This document shows, one piece after another, positions 40,993-50,496 of a stretch of 64,000 nt of DNA. Numbering within the stretch: position 1 is the stretch's first letter; the number at the start of each line of letters is the position of its first letter. The position numbers and the translations under genes were made by a program. The notes under the pieces are model-generated. The model searched no databases and was not told the origin of the DNA. It worked only from the letters and a program-made list of their open reading frames with translations. The DNA is taken from positions 81,405-145,404 of the forward strand of contig NZ_PYGE01000013.1 of the NCBI RefSeq assembly GCF_003014555.1. The letters run 5' to 3'. The DNA is from Haloactinopolyspora alba (GTDB lineage Bacteria; Actinomycetota; Actinomycetes; Jiangellales; Jiangellaceae).

Positions 40993-42375
40993 TCACCGGC
41001 GGGTTGTCCGCTCGGTGTCGTGCGCCAGCGCCCGCCCGTGCGTGGCGGCCCAGTCGTCGGGTCCGCCGTCGAGAACCGCGAGATCTGTGTGCCCTGCTCG
41101 TTGCAGCAGACTGGCGGCGGTCATGGCGCGTTCGCCGTGTCCGCACGCCACGACCGCGTCGCGTGGGACGTCGTCGGCATGTTCGGCCAGGTCGCCGAGC
41201 TCGATGTGGGCGGCGGCCGGAATGTGGCCCGCGGCGTGTTCGGCGTCCTGTCGTACGTCGAGTACCGGTCGCCCGCCGACGCGCTCGGCGGACAGCAACT
41301 CGATGTGCTGCTGATCGCCACCTGCGGCCGTCCATGCGGGCATACCCCCGGCCAGGTGTCCGGCCAGGCGCTCGTATCCGATCTTCCACGCCTGCCAGAC
41401 GATCTCCGTGACGTCCTGGTCCGCGCCGGTGACGAACACCAGCGGCGAGGTGTCCGGGAGCAGCCAGCCCAGCCAGGTCGCGAACTGGGCACGCAGCGGG
41501 ATGGAGATCGCGCCGGGAACGTGCCCGGCAGCGAAATCCGCGACCGGCCGGACGTCGACGACGTGGCCGCCCTCGACCCGCACCCCCTCGATCTCGTCGA
41601 CCGTGAGCGCGGGCAGAACCGCCGCCACGGTCAGGACCGCGGGACCACGCCGGTTGACTTCGGTCAGCCGGTCGAAATATGCCGGGTAACTGCCGAGGCC
41701 GCCGAGCAGACGGGCGACGAAAGCGTCCTCGTCCGCCTCGGCCAGGAGCGGGTTGGCCTGCTTCTGCGCGCCGATGGTGGACGTCCGTTCGCGACCGGCG
41801 GGCGCCGAGCAGAACGAGCCCGCCCCGTGGGTGGGCCAGACCGCGGCCTCGTCCGGCAGCGTGGCCAGCCGGCGCAGGGAGCGGTACTGCGCACGCGCCA
41901 GTTCTTCGGCCCGGTCCGCGCCGAGGAGGTCGGTGCGTGCGGCCGAGTCGACGATCAGCGACCCACCGGTGAACACGCCCAGTTCACGCACCCCGTCCAG
42001 CAGCAGGAACGACAGGTGCTCATCCGTGTGCCCGGGTGTGGCCAGCGCGCGCAGTGTCAGTCCGCCCAGGTCCGCCTCGTCGGCGTCGGCGAGCGCGACG
42101 TGCGGGAACGCTCGCCGTCCCGCGGCCGAGGCGAGCACCGTGGCGCCGTCGTCGTGACCGAGCTGCACGGCTCCGGACAGGAAATCGGCGTGCAGGTGGG
42201 TGTCGGCGGCGAACCGGAGCGTCAAACCGCGCCGTTCGGCGGCGGCGCGCAAGGCACGGAGGTCGCGGCTGGCATCGACGGCGAGCGCGCTGCCGTCGCC
42301 GAGGTCCACGAGATAGGCGCTGTTACCCAGCCCTTCGTCCACCAGCGGGATCAGGTGTTCGTCAGTGAAACCCAT
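40993..42375 (-). CDS. MBL-fold persulfide dioxygenase-like protein with two rhodanese domains
   Basis: 460 residues. The N-terminal metallo-beta-lactamase domain has THLHADFLSG and later ATPGHTDEHLSF, as in ETHE1/Blh/CstB persulfide dioxygenases. Two rhodanese domains follow at about 265-355 and 360-450. The second has an active-site Cys in ACGHGERA. The first has VTGADQD at the expected loop and no Cys, so it is probably inactive. The layout matches CstB-like fusions that oxidise persulfide to sulfite or thiosulfate. GGAGGA precedes ATG 42375. It is divergent from a cysteine desulfurase/ArsR-rhodanese pair across an AT-rich gap. Confidence 0.92.
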   Translation of the reverse strand: MGFTDEHLIPLVDEGLGNSAYLVDLGDGSALAVDASRDLRALRAAAERRGLTLRFAADTHLHADFLSGAVQLGHDDGATVLASAAGRRAFPHVALADADEADLGGLTLRALATPGHTDEHLSFLLLDGVRELGVFTGGSLIVDSAARTDLLGADRAEELARAQYRSLRRLATLPDEAAVWPTHGAGSFCSAPAGRERTSTIGAQKQANPLLAEADEDAFVARLLGGLGSYPAYFDRLTEVNRRGPAVLTVAAVLPALTVDEIEGVRVEGGHVVDVRPVADFAAGHVPGAISIPLRAQFATWLGWLLPDTSPLVFVTGADQDVTEIVWQAWKIGYERLAGHLAGGMPAWTAAGGDQQHIELLSAERVGGRPVLDVRQDAEHAAGHIPAAAHIELGDLAEHADDVPRDAVVACGHGERAMTAASLLQRAGHTDLAVLDGGPDDWAATHGRALAHDTERTTRR

Positions 42376-42428
42376 CGTGGTCCTCCGAGACTCGTCGCCT
42401 CGCGGTGCCGTCCGCGCGACCGCAACTC

Positions 42429-42462
42429 ATTACAATATTCCATGGATATATGGATTATGCTA
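42429..42462. promoter_or_regulatory. AT-rich operator region of the divergent sulfur operons
   Basis: A distinctly AT-rich island with the palindrome TCCATGGA (42439-42446) and overlapping CCAT/ATGG halves (42440-42453) lies between the two operons. ArsR-rhodanese regulators of the BigR/SqrR/CstR type bind AT-rich inverted repeats, so the regulator encoded at 43716 may act here. Confidence 0.5.
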
Positions 42463-42535
42463 GTCGCGAGGATGCTGTTTTCCTCTCGAGCCGACCGACC
42501 CGCCGGGCGCACCCGGTGATCGAAGGAGCAGACAC

Positions 42536-43702
42536 GTGAACACCGCCGAACATCCGGCGCTGGCAGACGGGCCCGTCTACCTGGACTACAACGCGACCAC
42601 GCCCGTCGACCCCCGCGTCGTCGACGCGATGTCCCCGTATCTGACGCGGTACTTCGGCAACCCCTCGAGCGACCATGCGTACGGCGCGCCGCCGGGGGAC
42701 GCCCTCGACATCGCGCGCGCACAGGTCGGCGCACTGATCGGCGCCGACGCCGGCACGATCGTGTTCACCGGCTCCGGATCGGAGGCCGACCAGCTCGCGA
42801 TCCGCGGCGTCGTCCTCGGCGCCGATGTGCGACGGCCGCACGTGATCACTCAGGTCACCGAGCATCCGGCGGTACTCGAGACCTGCCGGTCCCTCGAGCG
42901 CCTGCACGGTGTGCGCGTGACGTACCTGCCGGTCGACACCGACGGTGTCGTCGACCCCTCGCAGCTGGCGGCGGCCCTGACCGACGACACCGTGCTGGTC
43001 ACGGTGATGGCCGCCAACAACGAGACCGGCACGCTGCAGCCTGTCCCACAGATCGCCCACATCACCCACGCGCACGGCGCCCTCCTGCACTGCGATGCGG
43101 CACAGGCGGCCGGGAAGATCCCGGTCGACGTCGCCGAACTCGGCGCGGACCTGCTGACGGTCGTGGGCCACAAGATGTACGCACCGAAGGGCATCGCCGC
43201 GCTCCACGTTGGCGACGGCGTTCGACTCGAACCGGTCATCTACGGCGGCGGGCAGGAGAACGGACGGCGCGGGGGCACCGAGAACGTGGCGCTCGCCGCC
43301 GGGCTGGGGACCGCGGCCCGGCTCGCCGCCGACGAGCTCGGCGACAGTGACGAGCGCATCGACGCGCTGCGTGACCAGTTACTCATGGATCTCTCGCAGC
43401 GGTTGCCCGGCCGGGTCACGGCGAACGCAGCGGGCGCGGCACGGCTGCCCAACACGCTGAGCGTCAGCGTCGAGGGCACCCGCGGGCACCAGCTGCTCGC
43501 CGCCGTGCCCGAAATCGCGGCGTCGACCGGTTCGGCCTGTCACAGCGGGCAGCATTCGCCGTCGCCCGTGCTGGCCGCGATGGGCCTGGAACCCACGCGC
43601 GCCCTGGCCACGATACGACTGTCGCTGGGCCGCTGGAGCACACCGAAAGACGTCGACACGGCAGCAGCACTGATCGCACGTGCCGCCGCCGTCAGCAGAT
43701 GA
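42536..43702 (+). CDS. cysteine desulfurase (NifS/IscS-like)
   Basis: 388 residues from GTG 42536 with GAAGGAG seven bases upstream. The PLP enzyme signatures are YLDYNATTPVDPRV, TGSGSEADQLAI, LHCDAAQAAGKIPVDV, the PLP Lys near 211 in VGHKMYAPKGI, and the catalytic Cys near 334 in GSACHSGQHSPS. It removes sulfur from cysteine as a persulfide. Its gene is followed after 13 bases by an ArsR-rhodanese regulator and is divergent from a persulfide dioxygenase, so it probably serves sulfur shuttling rather than general Fe-S assembly. Confidence 0.95.
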   Translation: MNTAEHPALADGPVYLDYNATTPVDPRVVDAMSPYLTRYFGNPSSDHAYGAPPGDALDIARAQVGALIGADAGTIVFTGSGSEADQLAIRGVVLGADVRRPHVITQVTEHPAVLETCRSLERLHGVRVTYLPVDTDGVVDPSQLAAALTDDTVLVTVMAANNETGTLQPVPQIAHITHAHGALLHCDAAQAAGKIPVDVAELGADLLTVVGHKMYAPKGIAALHVGDGVRLEPVIYGGGQENGRRGGTENVALAAGLGTAARLAADELGDSDERIDALRDQLLMDLSQRLPGRVTANAAGAARLPNTLSVSVEGTRGHQLLAAVPEIAASTGSACHSGQHSPSPVLAAMGLEPTRALATIRLSLGRWSTPKDVDTAAALIARAAAVSR

Positions 43703-43715
43703 TGAGGAGAAAACC

Positions 43716-44411
43716 ATGGGTGACCGCGCCGCGAAGACGGAACTGTTCGAGCAGTTCGCCCGCGTGGGCAAGGCTCTGGGCAGCGGGAAACGTCTCGAGC
43801 TCCTCGACCTGCTTGCGCAGGGCGAGCGCACGGTGGAGACACTCGCCAAGACAGCCGATCTCGGTGTGACCACGACGTCGGCGCACCTGCAGACACTCAA
43901 GCAGGCGAACCTGGTCAGCACCCGCCGCGAGGGCGCCAAGGTTCACTACCGGCTCGCAGGTGCCGACGTCGCCGCGCTGTACGCCCTCGTGCGCACCGTG
44001 GCCAACGAGCACCTGGCCGACGTCGAAGCGGCCCGCGCCACCTACCTGGGCCCGGGCACCGAGGAGGTCACCCGGGCCGAACTGGTCCGTCGTGCCGAGA
44101 CCGACGACGTCGTCGTGCTCGACGTCCGGCCGCGCGAAGAGTACGAGGCGGGCCACATCCCGGGCGCGATGTCCGTCCCGGTCGAGGAGCTCGCGGGCCG
44201 CCTCGCCGACATCCCCTCCGACCAGGAGATCGTCGCGTACTGTCGCGGCGCCTACTGCGTCCTCGCCCACGACGCCGTCCGCCTGCTCACCTCGCACGGC
44301 CGCCGGGCCCGCCGGCTGTCCGACGGCATGCTCGAATGGCGGCTGGCGGATCTTCCCGTGGCCACCGCTCCAGCAGCGGAGGGCGGCACACGTCAGGCAA
44401 TCGAGGACTGA
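43716..44411 (+). CDS. ArsR-type regulator fused to a rhodanese domain
   Basis: 231 residues. An ArsR winged helix spans about 15-95 (GSGKRLELLDLLAQGERTVE, LGVTTTSAHLQTLKQANLV). The C-terminal rhodanese domain (VVVLDVRPREEYEAGHIPGA) has its active Cys near 175 in AYCRGAYCVLA. The fusion can sense persulfide through the rhodanese Cys or act as sulfur carrier. It lies in an operon with the cysteine desulfurase. The start ATG 43716 follows GAGGAGAAAACC. It probably represses this operon and the divergent MBL-rhodanese operon. Confidence 0.93.
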   Translation: MGDRAAKTELFEQFARVGKALGSGKRLELLDLLAQGERTVETLAKTADLGVTTTSAHLQTLKQANLVSTRREGAKVHYRLAGADVAALYALVRTVANEHLADVEAARATYLGPGTEEVTRAELVRRAETDDVVVLDVRPREEYEAGHIPGAMSVPVEELAGRLADIPSDQEIVAYCRGAYCVLAHDAVRLLTSHGRRARRLSDGMLEWRLADLPVATAPAAEGGTRQAIED

Positions 44412-44468
44412 CCCGCCCACCAGCATCTCCGTAGTCCTGCAGGCGGCCACCCGTGCGACGATCGCATC

Positions 44469-45230
44469 GTGAACGCAGGTCCCTTCGTGCGTGAGATCCG
44501 CTTGGATTCGGTGCCGGAGCCGGGCGTGTACCCGTACACGTTGCCGGTGGTACAGGGGCTGGCGCGACACGGTGGGCTGGAGTTGCCGTCGCCGGTGACG
44601 TTTCTGGTCGGTGACAACGGCACCGGCAAGTCGACGCTCGTCGAGGCGATGGCGGTGGCGGCGGGCTTCAACGCCGAGGGCGGCAGCCAGTCGTTCGGGT
44701 TCTCCACCCGAGCGAGCGAGTCCAGCCTGGGTGAGCATCTGGTGTTGTCTCGCGTGGCCGGCAACCGGCCGCGGACCGGGTACTTCCTGCGGGCGGAGTC
44801 GTTCTACAACGTCGCGACCGAGATCGAGCGCCTCGACCAGGATCCGGGGTCGCCGCCGCTGCTGCCGGCCTACGGCGGGGTGTCCCCGCACGAGCGCTCA
44901 CACGGGGAGTCGTTCCTGGACCTGGTGGTGCACCGGTTCGGGCCGAAGGGCCTGTACCTGCTGGACGAGCCGGAGGCGGCGCTGTCCGTGCACGGCTGTC
45001 TCGCGGCGCTGTCCCGGATCCGTGAGCTGGTGCAGGCAGGGTCGCAGTTCGTCATCGCGACGCACTCGCCGATCCTGCTGGCCTGCCCGGACGCGACGAT
45101 CGTGCAGATCGACACCAGCGGCGAGATCGAAACGGTCGAGTACGACGACGCCGAGCCGGTCGCGCTGACCCGGGCCTTCCTGGCCGACCCGCAGCGGTAT
45201 CTGTACTACTTGTTCGCCGACGACGCATGA
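44469..45230 (+). CDS. AAA-family ATPase (ABC/RecF-like ATP-binding protein)
   Basis: 253 residues from GTG 44469. Walker A is GDNGTGKST (about 50-58), the signature is in ERSHGESF, Walker B is LYLLDEPEAALS and the switch His is in ATHSPIL. There is no membrane partner gene. This compact type, sometimes annotated as an ABC-like AAA_15/AAA_21 ATPase, is widespread in actinobacteria with unknown role; some relatives belong to defence systems, but no nuclease or toxin gene is adjacent here. The ribosome site is weak. Confidence 0.88.
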   Translation: MNAGPFVREIRLDSVPEPGVYPYTLPVVQGLARHGGLELPSPVTFLVGDNGTGKSTLVEAMAVAAGFNAEGGSQSFGFSTRASESSLGEHLVLSRVAGNRPRTGYFLRAESFYNVATEIERLDQDPGSPPLLPAYGGVSPHERSHGESFLDLVVHRFGPKGLYLLDEPEAALSVHGCLAALSRIRELVQAGSQFVIATHSPILLACPDATIVQIDTSGEIETVEYDDAEPVALTRAFLADPQRYLYYLFADDA

Positions 45231-45955
45231 CCAGCGACGGCGGAACGGACGGTGTCGACGTGCGCCAGGACGATCGTCCGGGCAGGCTCCGAGTCGAGGT
45301 CGCCGCGGGCGAGCATCCGCGCGGCCACATAGAGCTGACACAGCAGACCGTCGCGCCTCGGTGGTCATCACCCCGTGTGTGCAACGGGGTCCCGAATCGG
45401 CGTAGCAGTGTGTGCAGGCCAGTTGGCACTTTCCCGTGATCTAGAGCCCAACGAACGACACCGAGACGATGCTTCCCAGGGTCGGAACGAATGATCATTT
45501 CAGGCTCTGCGTCCTCATCCGCGGGTGGTGGGTTGCGCGTCGACGTGCACGAGCGCCGCTCCGGCTGCGGGGGCTTGTCGAAAGGGCCAGCGACCCGGAG
45601 AGTGGACAACTGTTTGCGAAGCGCCGGCGTGTGGGGTGCTGTCGCTTCCGTGGGCTCGTCGGGCGGATGCGCCCAGGGCTCGCTGATACTGTTCTGAGCG
45701 TCCCATGTGTGAAAAACGGACGCACCAACCGCCGAAACGGGCCCGCATCCGTCCGTTTTTCGCGCATGGAGCCGGATTCTCGAGCACGAGCCACCACCAC
45801 AGCCCTCGAGCCACGTCCCCCGGCACGAAGGGCACGACAGCCCAGATCCACTCACCTGAGCCGTTGGCCGCATATCAGCCCAGCCAGGACAAGTAAACAC
45901 ACCGATCACCTGATACTGCCCACGCGGGCTCACCAGCCAGCGGCGTAGCCAGGCA
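45231..45955. other. gene-poor, probably decayed stretch
   Basis: About 720 bases without a convincing gene. On the minus strand, a short open frame ending at 45206 reads LLCQLYVAARMLARGDLD and looks protein-like, but it has no good start and overlaps the AAA gene end. It may be a relic. A spaced inverted repeat lies at 45711-45761. The remaining frames have compositions typical of high-GC shadows. Confidence 0.45.
45711..45761. repeat. 12-bp inverted repeat with 27-nt spacer
   Basis: GAAAAACGGACG (45711-45722) pairs perfectly with CGTCCGTTTTTC (45750-45761). The T-rich right arm could end a transcript on the plus strand. It could also be the relic of a small inserted element. Nothing nearby decides between these. 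Confidence 0.5.
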
Positions 45956-46054
45956 GTGCGCGTCGCCGTCCGTGCCGTGCGCGGGCCTTCCTACGTGAGG
46001 CGCGGAGAGCGTTTCGCGGGTAGTTTCGTGAGTCTCGTCGGCAGGTGTAGCACC

Positions 46055-46216
46055 ATGGAAGACGCGTGTTACACCGGTCGCATGCCAACCACCCGTCCCC
46101 GTCATTTCGTGACGGAGACCGACGATCTCTCTGCGGTCCTGGATGCGGCGACGACTCCGTGGCCGGGGTATGCCACCTATTACCTCGATCGGCTGCACGA
46201 GGAGTGGCCGGCGTGA
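46055..46216 (+). pseudogene. small antitoxin-like protein, possibly truncated
   Basis: The frame from ATG 46055 (or ATG 46082, MPTTRPRHF) encodes PRHFVTETDDLSAVLDAATT and ends YLDRLHEEWPA. PRHxVTETDxLxxALDxAAxxWPG is a recurring start of small proteins encoded before PIN toxins. The usual continuation is missing. Its TGA overlaps a GTG (GTGA) that opens only 16 codons (IVLAATARHVVAISR), perhaps the last trace of the toxin. I regard it as a decayed toxin-antitoxin pair. Confidence 0.4.
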
Positions 46217-46279
46217 TCGTACTGGCCGCCACCGCACGCCACGTCGTAGCCATAAGCCGCTGACGCGGAAGACGCGCGT

Positions 46280-46316
46280 GTGAGCCCGGGCCCCCTGCGG
46301 AAGGGCCCGGGCTCAC
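46280..46316. terminator. strong hairpin terminator after the subtilase gene
   Basis: A perfect 14-bp inverted repeat (46280-46293 with 46303-46316; arm GTGAGCCCGGGCCC) encloses a 9-nt loop. It lies 25 bases beyond the S8 peptidase stop on the minus strand and can also stop transcription from the plus strand. Confidence 0.88.
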
Positions 46317-46341
46317 TGTCCCGCCGCTGTGCTGCTACGGC

Positions 46342-49300
46342 TCAGCGGCCGGACAGCCCGTAGGCGTCGATGATCTCCTGCTCGACGGTGTTGCCGGCGC
46401 GGTCCTCGGCCTCGATGCGGAGTGAGACGGTGCCGGCCGTGTTCTCCGGCCCTTTCCGGGGCAGGTGCGCGACGAATCGCCCGTCCTCCACCTCACGCAG
46501 GTTGCGGACCCTGCTCCAGCTTTCCCCGCTGTCGTAGGAGACCTCCAGCGACGCCGTGCTGCGGATCGGCAGATCTGGTGCTCCGGCCTGGTGGCCCACC
46601 GTGAACTCGAGGGCGTGCGGGCCGGTGCTGCCCTCCGGTGCCGGCACGCGGTTGTGCAGGTCCACGTCGACGTCGTAGTCGACGGTGAGCAGCGGCTCGA
46701 CGCGTACCTGCCCGTCGGCCGGGGTGGAGGACGTGAACGTCCACACGGACCTGGTCCGCGGCGACAGCTTCGCCCACGACGCGGCGTTCTGGACGTCGTA
46801 CTCGAGTCGGAAGTTCTCGGCATCCGGCGGAACGGCGGCGATGCCGTCCGTCGCTCCCGAGGTTTCGATGACCTTCTGGTCGTCGGCGTACACCCGGAAC
46901 CGGGTGGTGAACCCTGGTGGCCCGTGCTCCGGGGTGGTGGAGGCACCGGCGACGTGGCCGTCGCCGTCGGTGACGGCAGCAAAGTTGAAGCTCATCTCGT
47001 CCCCGGAACGCCGCACCGGGTCCTCCGACCACAGGCCGGGCCGTAGTGGAGCGTTGAACCAGGACTGCTGCACGCGCTCGCCTGGCTGGAACGACCGCTG
47101 CTCGCCCCGGAGGATGATCTCCGGCTCCGGCCACCGCACCGACTCGGGCGTGGTGACAGTACGCAGGTACTCGGTTTCGGAGCTGGGCACGTAGTAGTCG
47201 GTCCGGGTCTGCGCACCGCCGCGGGTGGGGAACCCGAAGCTCAGCGAGAAGTCCTCCCACGGCTGCAGCGCGAACCAGGTCTCGGTGAAGGTGAATTCTT
47301 CGCCGAGCTGGCTGTGGAAGCTGTTCTCCACCGCGGCCAGCTCGTCGGTGTCGGCGACGTAGTGCAGGTCCTGTGGGATCCGCCCCTTCTCGGTGTAGGT
47401 CAGGTTGTACTGGTACGGGCTGACCGGCTGACCGACGGCCTCGACCGTGACCTGCTGCTTCTGCAGCAGGTCCAGCAGGCCGGTGCCCTCCGCGTGCGAC
47501 AGCCGGACCGTGGGCACCTGCAAGTCCCCGGGCACGCCCGGGTCCGCGTTGGAGCCGGGCACGTCGTTGTAGATCGCGACCATCGCGGCGCCGGCCTCGG
47601 CCGCGTTGCCGGACTGCTCGGGCACCGGGACGGCATCCGAGCGGCGGACCAGCGCCAACGCTCCGTCGAGGTCCAGACCGTCGATCTCGTCCGCGGTCGC
47701 CGTCCCCGCGTCGACCACCGGCAGCTCGTGGGTACCGTCCAGCATCGGGTACTGCCGGGAGTTGTCGCTGAACCAGGCACGGTCGTAGTACATCGGGTTG
47801 AGCGGCACGCTGTCCGAGCCGGCGACGTCGAACGTGATCGCCGGGGCCGCCAGCCCCCATTGCGTGTAGGCCGCGAGCTGTCCTTGGGTGACCTGCTCGG
47901 TGGGCTGCACGAACAGCCGTTCCTGCAGCTGGGTCCGGGGATTGATCAGCAGGCCGTCCCCGATGGCCGGCCCGTTCTCGGGCGTCCTGGTGAGGCTGAG
48001 ATACCGGGCGGCGCCGTCGTTGCGCTTCGTCTCGTGGTCGGGCGTCTCGATCTCCACCTCGACGGCGTCGCGGGCGTCCAAGGTCAGCGTGGTGTCGCTG
48101 TCGATGGTGACCTCGGGCTCGCTGACCAGCGAGGTGTTCAGGTAGTCGGCCAACGGCCCGGGTACCTGACCGGCCGGTGCCCACTGCGGCAGTGTGGCGA
48201 TCAGGCCGCTGATCGAGTAGGTGCCCGGTGGCACCCGGATGCAGTTGGTCCTCGCCCGCTGCTCGGTGGTGCAGGTGGTCTCGTTGTCCTTGCCCCAGGC
48301 GCGCTTGGCGGCGACGCTGCCGTCCACCACGTCGAGCACGCTGAAGCGGCCGTACGCCTCGCGACCGTCGCGGGCGATGCCCTTGACGTGCAGGTCGTAG
48401 CGCTCCGGCTCCTTGTAGTAGCCAACCGGCGTGCGCAGGGAGTCTCCGTCGGCGGTCCGTGCGACGAGCGCGCCACCGAACTGGCCGAAGCCGGGCAGGG
48501 TGGTGTCGAGCGTGAGCGTGGCGGTGGCGGATCCACCCGCCGGCACGGTGAGGGTCCGCTCGGACAGGGTGAGCGCGCCCTCCGGGGCAGGTTCGCCGTC
48601 GCCGTTCTCGACGTCGATCGCCAGCTCGACCGTGCGGGCCTCGTCGCCCGGGTTGGTGTAGGTGATGGTCCGCTCGACCGGATCGCGCTGCGCGTGCGGG
48701 TAACGGAAGTTCCCGAGGCTGACCGAGGTGGGAGCGGTCAGCAGTGGGGCGGTGAGCGCGGCGGCGACGTCGACCTCGCCGGCTCCCTCGGCGTAGATCG
48801 ACAGGTCGTCGCTGGGCGACGCCGTGCTCATCAGCCGTGACTTGAGCTGTGTCGCCTCCAGGCCGGGATGCGCCTGCGCGACCAGGGCGGCCGCGCCGGC
48901 CACGTGCGGGGACGCCATCGAGGTTCCGGACGCGGCCGTGTAGTGCTCGTTGATCGGCCCGTCCTCCGGCTGGGAGCACACGAACTCGCACAGCGCGGTA
49001 CCGTCCGCGCGAGCTGCGCCGATGTGCACGCCGGGCGCGGTGACGTCGGGCTTGAGCGCGCGGTCACCGGCGCGGGGTCCGCGGCTGGAGAACTCGGCGA
49101 TGTCGCCGTCCTTGTCGACAGCGCCGACCGTCAGCGCGCGGTCGGCGGTGGCCGGGGTGGTGACGGTGCTGTCGCTCGGGCCGTCGTTGCCGGCGGCGAC
49201 CACGAACAGCGTGCCGTACTGCTCGGTCAGCGCGTCGACGGCGACGCTGCCGGGGTCGGTCCCGTCGGTGTACCCGCCGCGGATGCCGATGCTCATGTTC

Positions 49301-50379
49301 ACGATGTCGGCGCCCTGCTTGGCGGCCCACTCCATCCCGTCGATCATCTGGCTGGTCGAACCGGTGCCGGCGTCGTTGAGCACCTTTCCGTTCAGCAGAT
49401 CCGCCCCGGGGGCGACGCCGGTGTAGCGCCCGTCCGACGCTGCGCCGGACCCGGCGACGGTGGAGGCCACGTGGGTGCCGTGCCCGCGCCGGTCGTCGGC
49501 GGTGTCGGAGTCGGTGAAGTTCCGGGACGCGACCACGTTCTCGGCCAGGTCCGGGTGGTCGGTGTCGATGCCGGTGTCGAGCACGGCGACCGTGACACCG
49601 GAGCCGTCGTAACCCTGCTCCCAGGCCGACGGCGCGCCGACCTGCGCTGTGCTCTCGTCCAGAGCGGGCTCGATCCGGCGGTCCAGCCAGATCTTGTCGA
49701 GGCCGGCGTACGGACCCGAGGACAGAGTGCGCGCCTTCGGGCGGTCGGCGAGCCGGTGCAGCGCCCGCCTGATCGCGGCGGTGTCGTCCTCCTTGTCGAT
49801 GTGCAGGCCGAGCCCGTTCACGCTCTCCAGCTGCCGGACGTCACCGCTGCCCGGCGCGGCCTGTGTGCGCAGCCGGGCCCGGGAGCGGTAGGTGACGATC
49901 ACCTCGAGGTCATCGCTCTGCGTGTCGGTATGGCCGTTCTCGATCAGTCCGCTGACGTTGAACAACGCGGGGTCCAGCCGGCGCGGGACCAGGTCCGCGA
50001 CATCCTGCGGTATGACGTAGAGGTCGTCACCGCGCCGGTGGGTCCAGAAGCCCGGGCTCGATCCGTCCGGCCGTGGCGCCGGCGAGACCTCGGCGCGCTG
50101 CCGGCCGTCGGCGTCGACGGTGACGTGCACGGTGTCGCCTGTGACGAGGGTGAGGTCGTAACTGCCTGCCTCGGTTTCGGTAGCGGCGCTCGCTTCGGTC
50201 GTGTCGGCCGTGCGCGGTTCTCTCGACTCGGTGCCGGTGTCCGGCGCGGTGGTCGGTGCCGCGGACGCGCCGGCCGCACTGAGCCCCGCTACCGGGAGCA
50301 GGAGCGCCAGCAGTCCGGCGGTCGCGCGTGCCGGGCGCGGGCCGGAACGTCTGGGGGTGCGATGGAATAGCGGCGGCAT
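46342..50379 (-). CDS. large secreted S8 (subtilisin-like) serine peptidase
   Basis: 1345 residues from ATG 50379, with GGAGGAG five bases upstream. The Sec signal is ATAGLLALLLPVAGLSAAGA. A pro-region follows, then the catalytic domain: Asp in VAVLDTGIDTDHPDL (about 268), His in RGHGTHVAST (about 300), Asn in VAAGNDGPS and Ser in SGTSMASPHVAGAAAL (about 485). A PA-like insert and several beta-sandwich domains fill the C-terminal 800 residues, ending in an Ig-like domain. It degrades extracellular protein. It is divergent from a TrmB/LuxR-type regulator, a pairing often seen for such peptidases. Confidence 0.93.
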   Translation of the reverse strand: MPPLFHRTPRRSGPRPARATAGLLALLLPVAGLSAAGASAAPTTAPDTGTESREPRTADTTEASAATETEAGSYDLTLVTGDTVHVTVDADGRQRAEVSPAPRPDGSSPGFWTHRRGDDLYVIPQDVADLVPRRLDPALFNVSGLIENGHTDTQSDDLEVIVTYRSRARLRTQAAPGSGDVRQLESVNGLGLHIDKEDDTAAIRRALHRLADRPKARTLSSGPYAGLDKIWLDRRIEPALDESTAQVGAPSAWEQGYDGSGVTVAVLDTGIDTDHPDLAENVVASRNFTDSDTADDRRGHGTHVASTVAGSGAASDGRYTGVAPGADLLNGKVLNDAGTGSTSQMIDGMEWAAKQGADIVNMSIGIRGGYTDGTDPGSVAVDALTEQYGTLFVVAAGNDGPSDSTVTTPATADRALTVGAVDKDGDIAEFSSRGPRAGDRALKPDVTAPGVHIGAARADGTALCEFVCSQPEDGPINEHYTAASGTSMASPHVAGAAALVAQAHPGLEATQLKSRLMSTASPSDDLSIYAEGAGEVDVAAALTAPLLTAPTSVSLGNFRYPHAQRDPVERTITYTNPGDEARTVELAIDVENGDGEPAPEGALTLSERTLTVPAGGSATATLTLDTTLPGFGQFGGALVARTADGDSLRTPVGYYKEPERYDLHVKGIARDGREAYGRFSVLDVVDGSVAAKRAWGKDNETTCTTEQRARTNCIRVPPGTYSISGLIATLPQWAPAGQVPGPLADYLNTSLVSEPEVTIDSDTTLTLDARDAVEVEIETPDHETKRNDGAARYLSLTRTPENGPAIGDGLLINPRTQLQERLFVQPTEQVTQGQLAAYTQWGLAAPAITFDVAGSDSVPLNPMYYDRAWFSDNSRQYPMLDGTHELPVVDAGTATADEIDGLDLDGALALVRRSDAVPVPEQSGNAAEAGAAMVAIYNDVPGSNADPGVPGDLQVPTVRLSHAEGTGLLDLLQKQQVTVEAVGQPVSPYQYNLTYTEKGRIPQDLHYVADTDELAAVENSFHSQLGEEFTFTETWFALQPWEDFSLSFGFPTRGGAQTRTDYYVPSSETEYLRTVTTPESVRWPEPEIILRGEQRSFQPGERVQQSWFNAPLRPGLWSEDPVRRSGDEMSFNFAAVTDGDGHVAGASTTPEHGPPGFTTRFRVYADDQKVIETSGATDGIAAVPPDAENFRLEYDVQNAASWAKLSPRTRSVWTFTSSTPADGQVRVEPLLTVDYDVDVDLHNRVPAPEGSTGPHALEFTVGHQAGAPDLPIRSTASLEVSYDSGESWSRVRNLREVEDGRFVAHLPRKGPENTAGTVSLRIEAEDRAGNTVEQEIIDAYGLSGR

Positions 50380-50462
50380 GGGCTCTCCTCCGGGAGGGGC
50401 AAGATCGTCCGTTCTTACCGCGCGCTCTGTACGGCAGTAAATGCCCATACGGTGGCGTAAGT

Positions 50463-50474
50463 TCGACATGTCGA
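50463..50474. promoter_or_regulatory. TCGACATGTCGA palindrome between the subtilase and regulator genes
   Basis: A perfect 12-bp palindrome lies 23 bases before the regulator start in the 117-base divergent gap. It may be an operator of the adjacent LuxR-type protein. Short palindromes arise easily in GC-rich DNA. Confidence 0.4.
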
Positions 50475-50496
50475 GAGTTGGCCAGAGGTGGTGGAG

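Noticed and set aside
45469..45948. 159-residue plus-strand open frame in the gene-poor stretch
   Set aside because: Arg-rich, without motif or ribosome site; several alternative frames in the same place are equally long.
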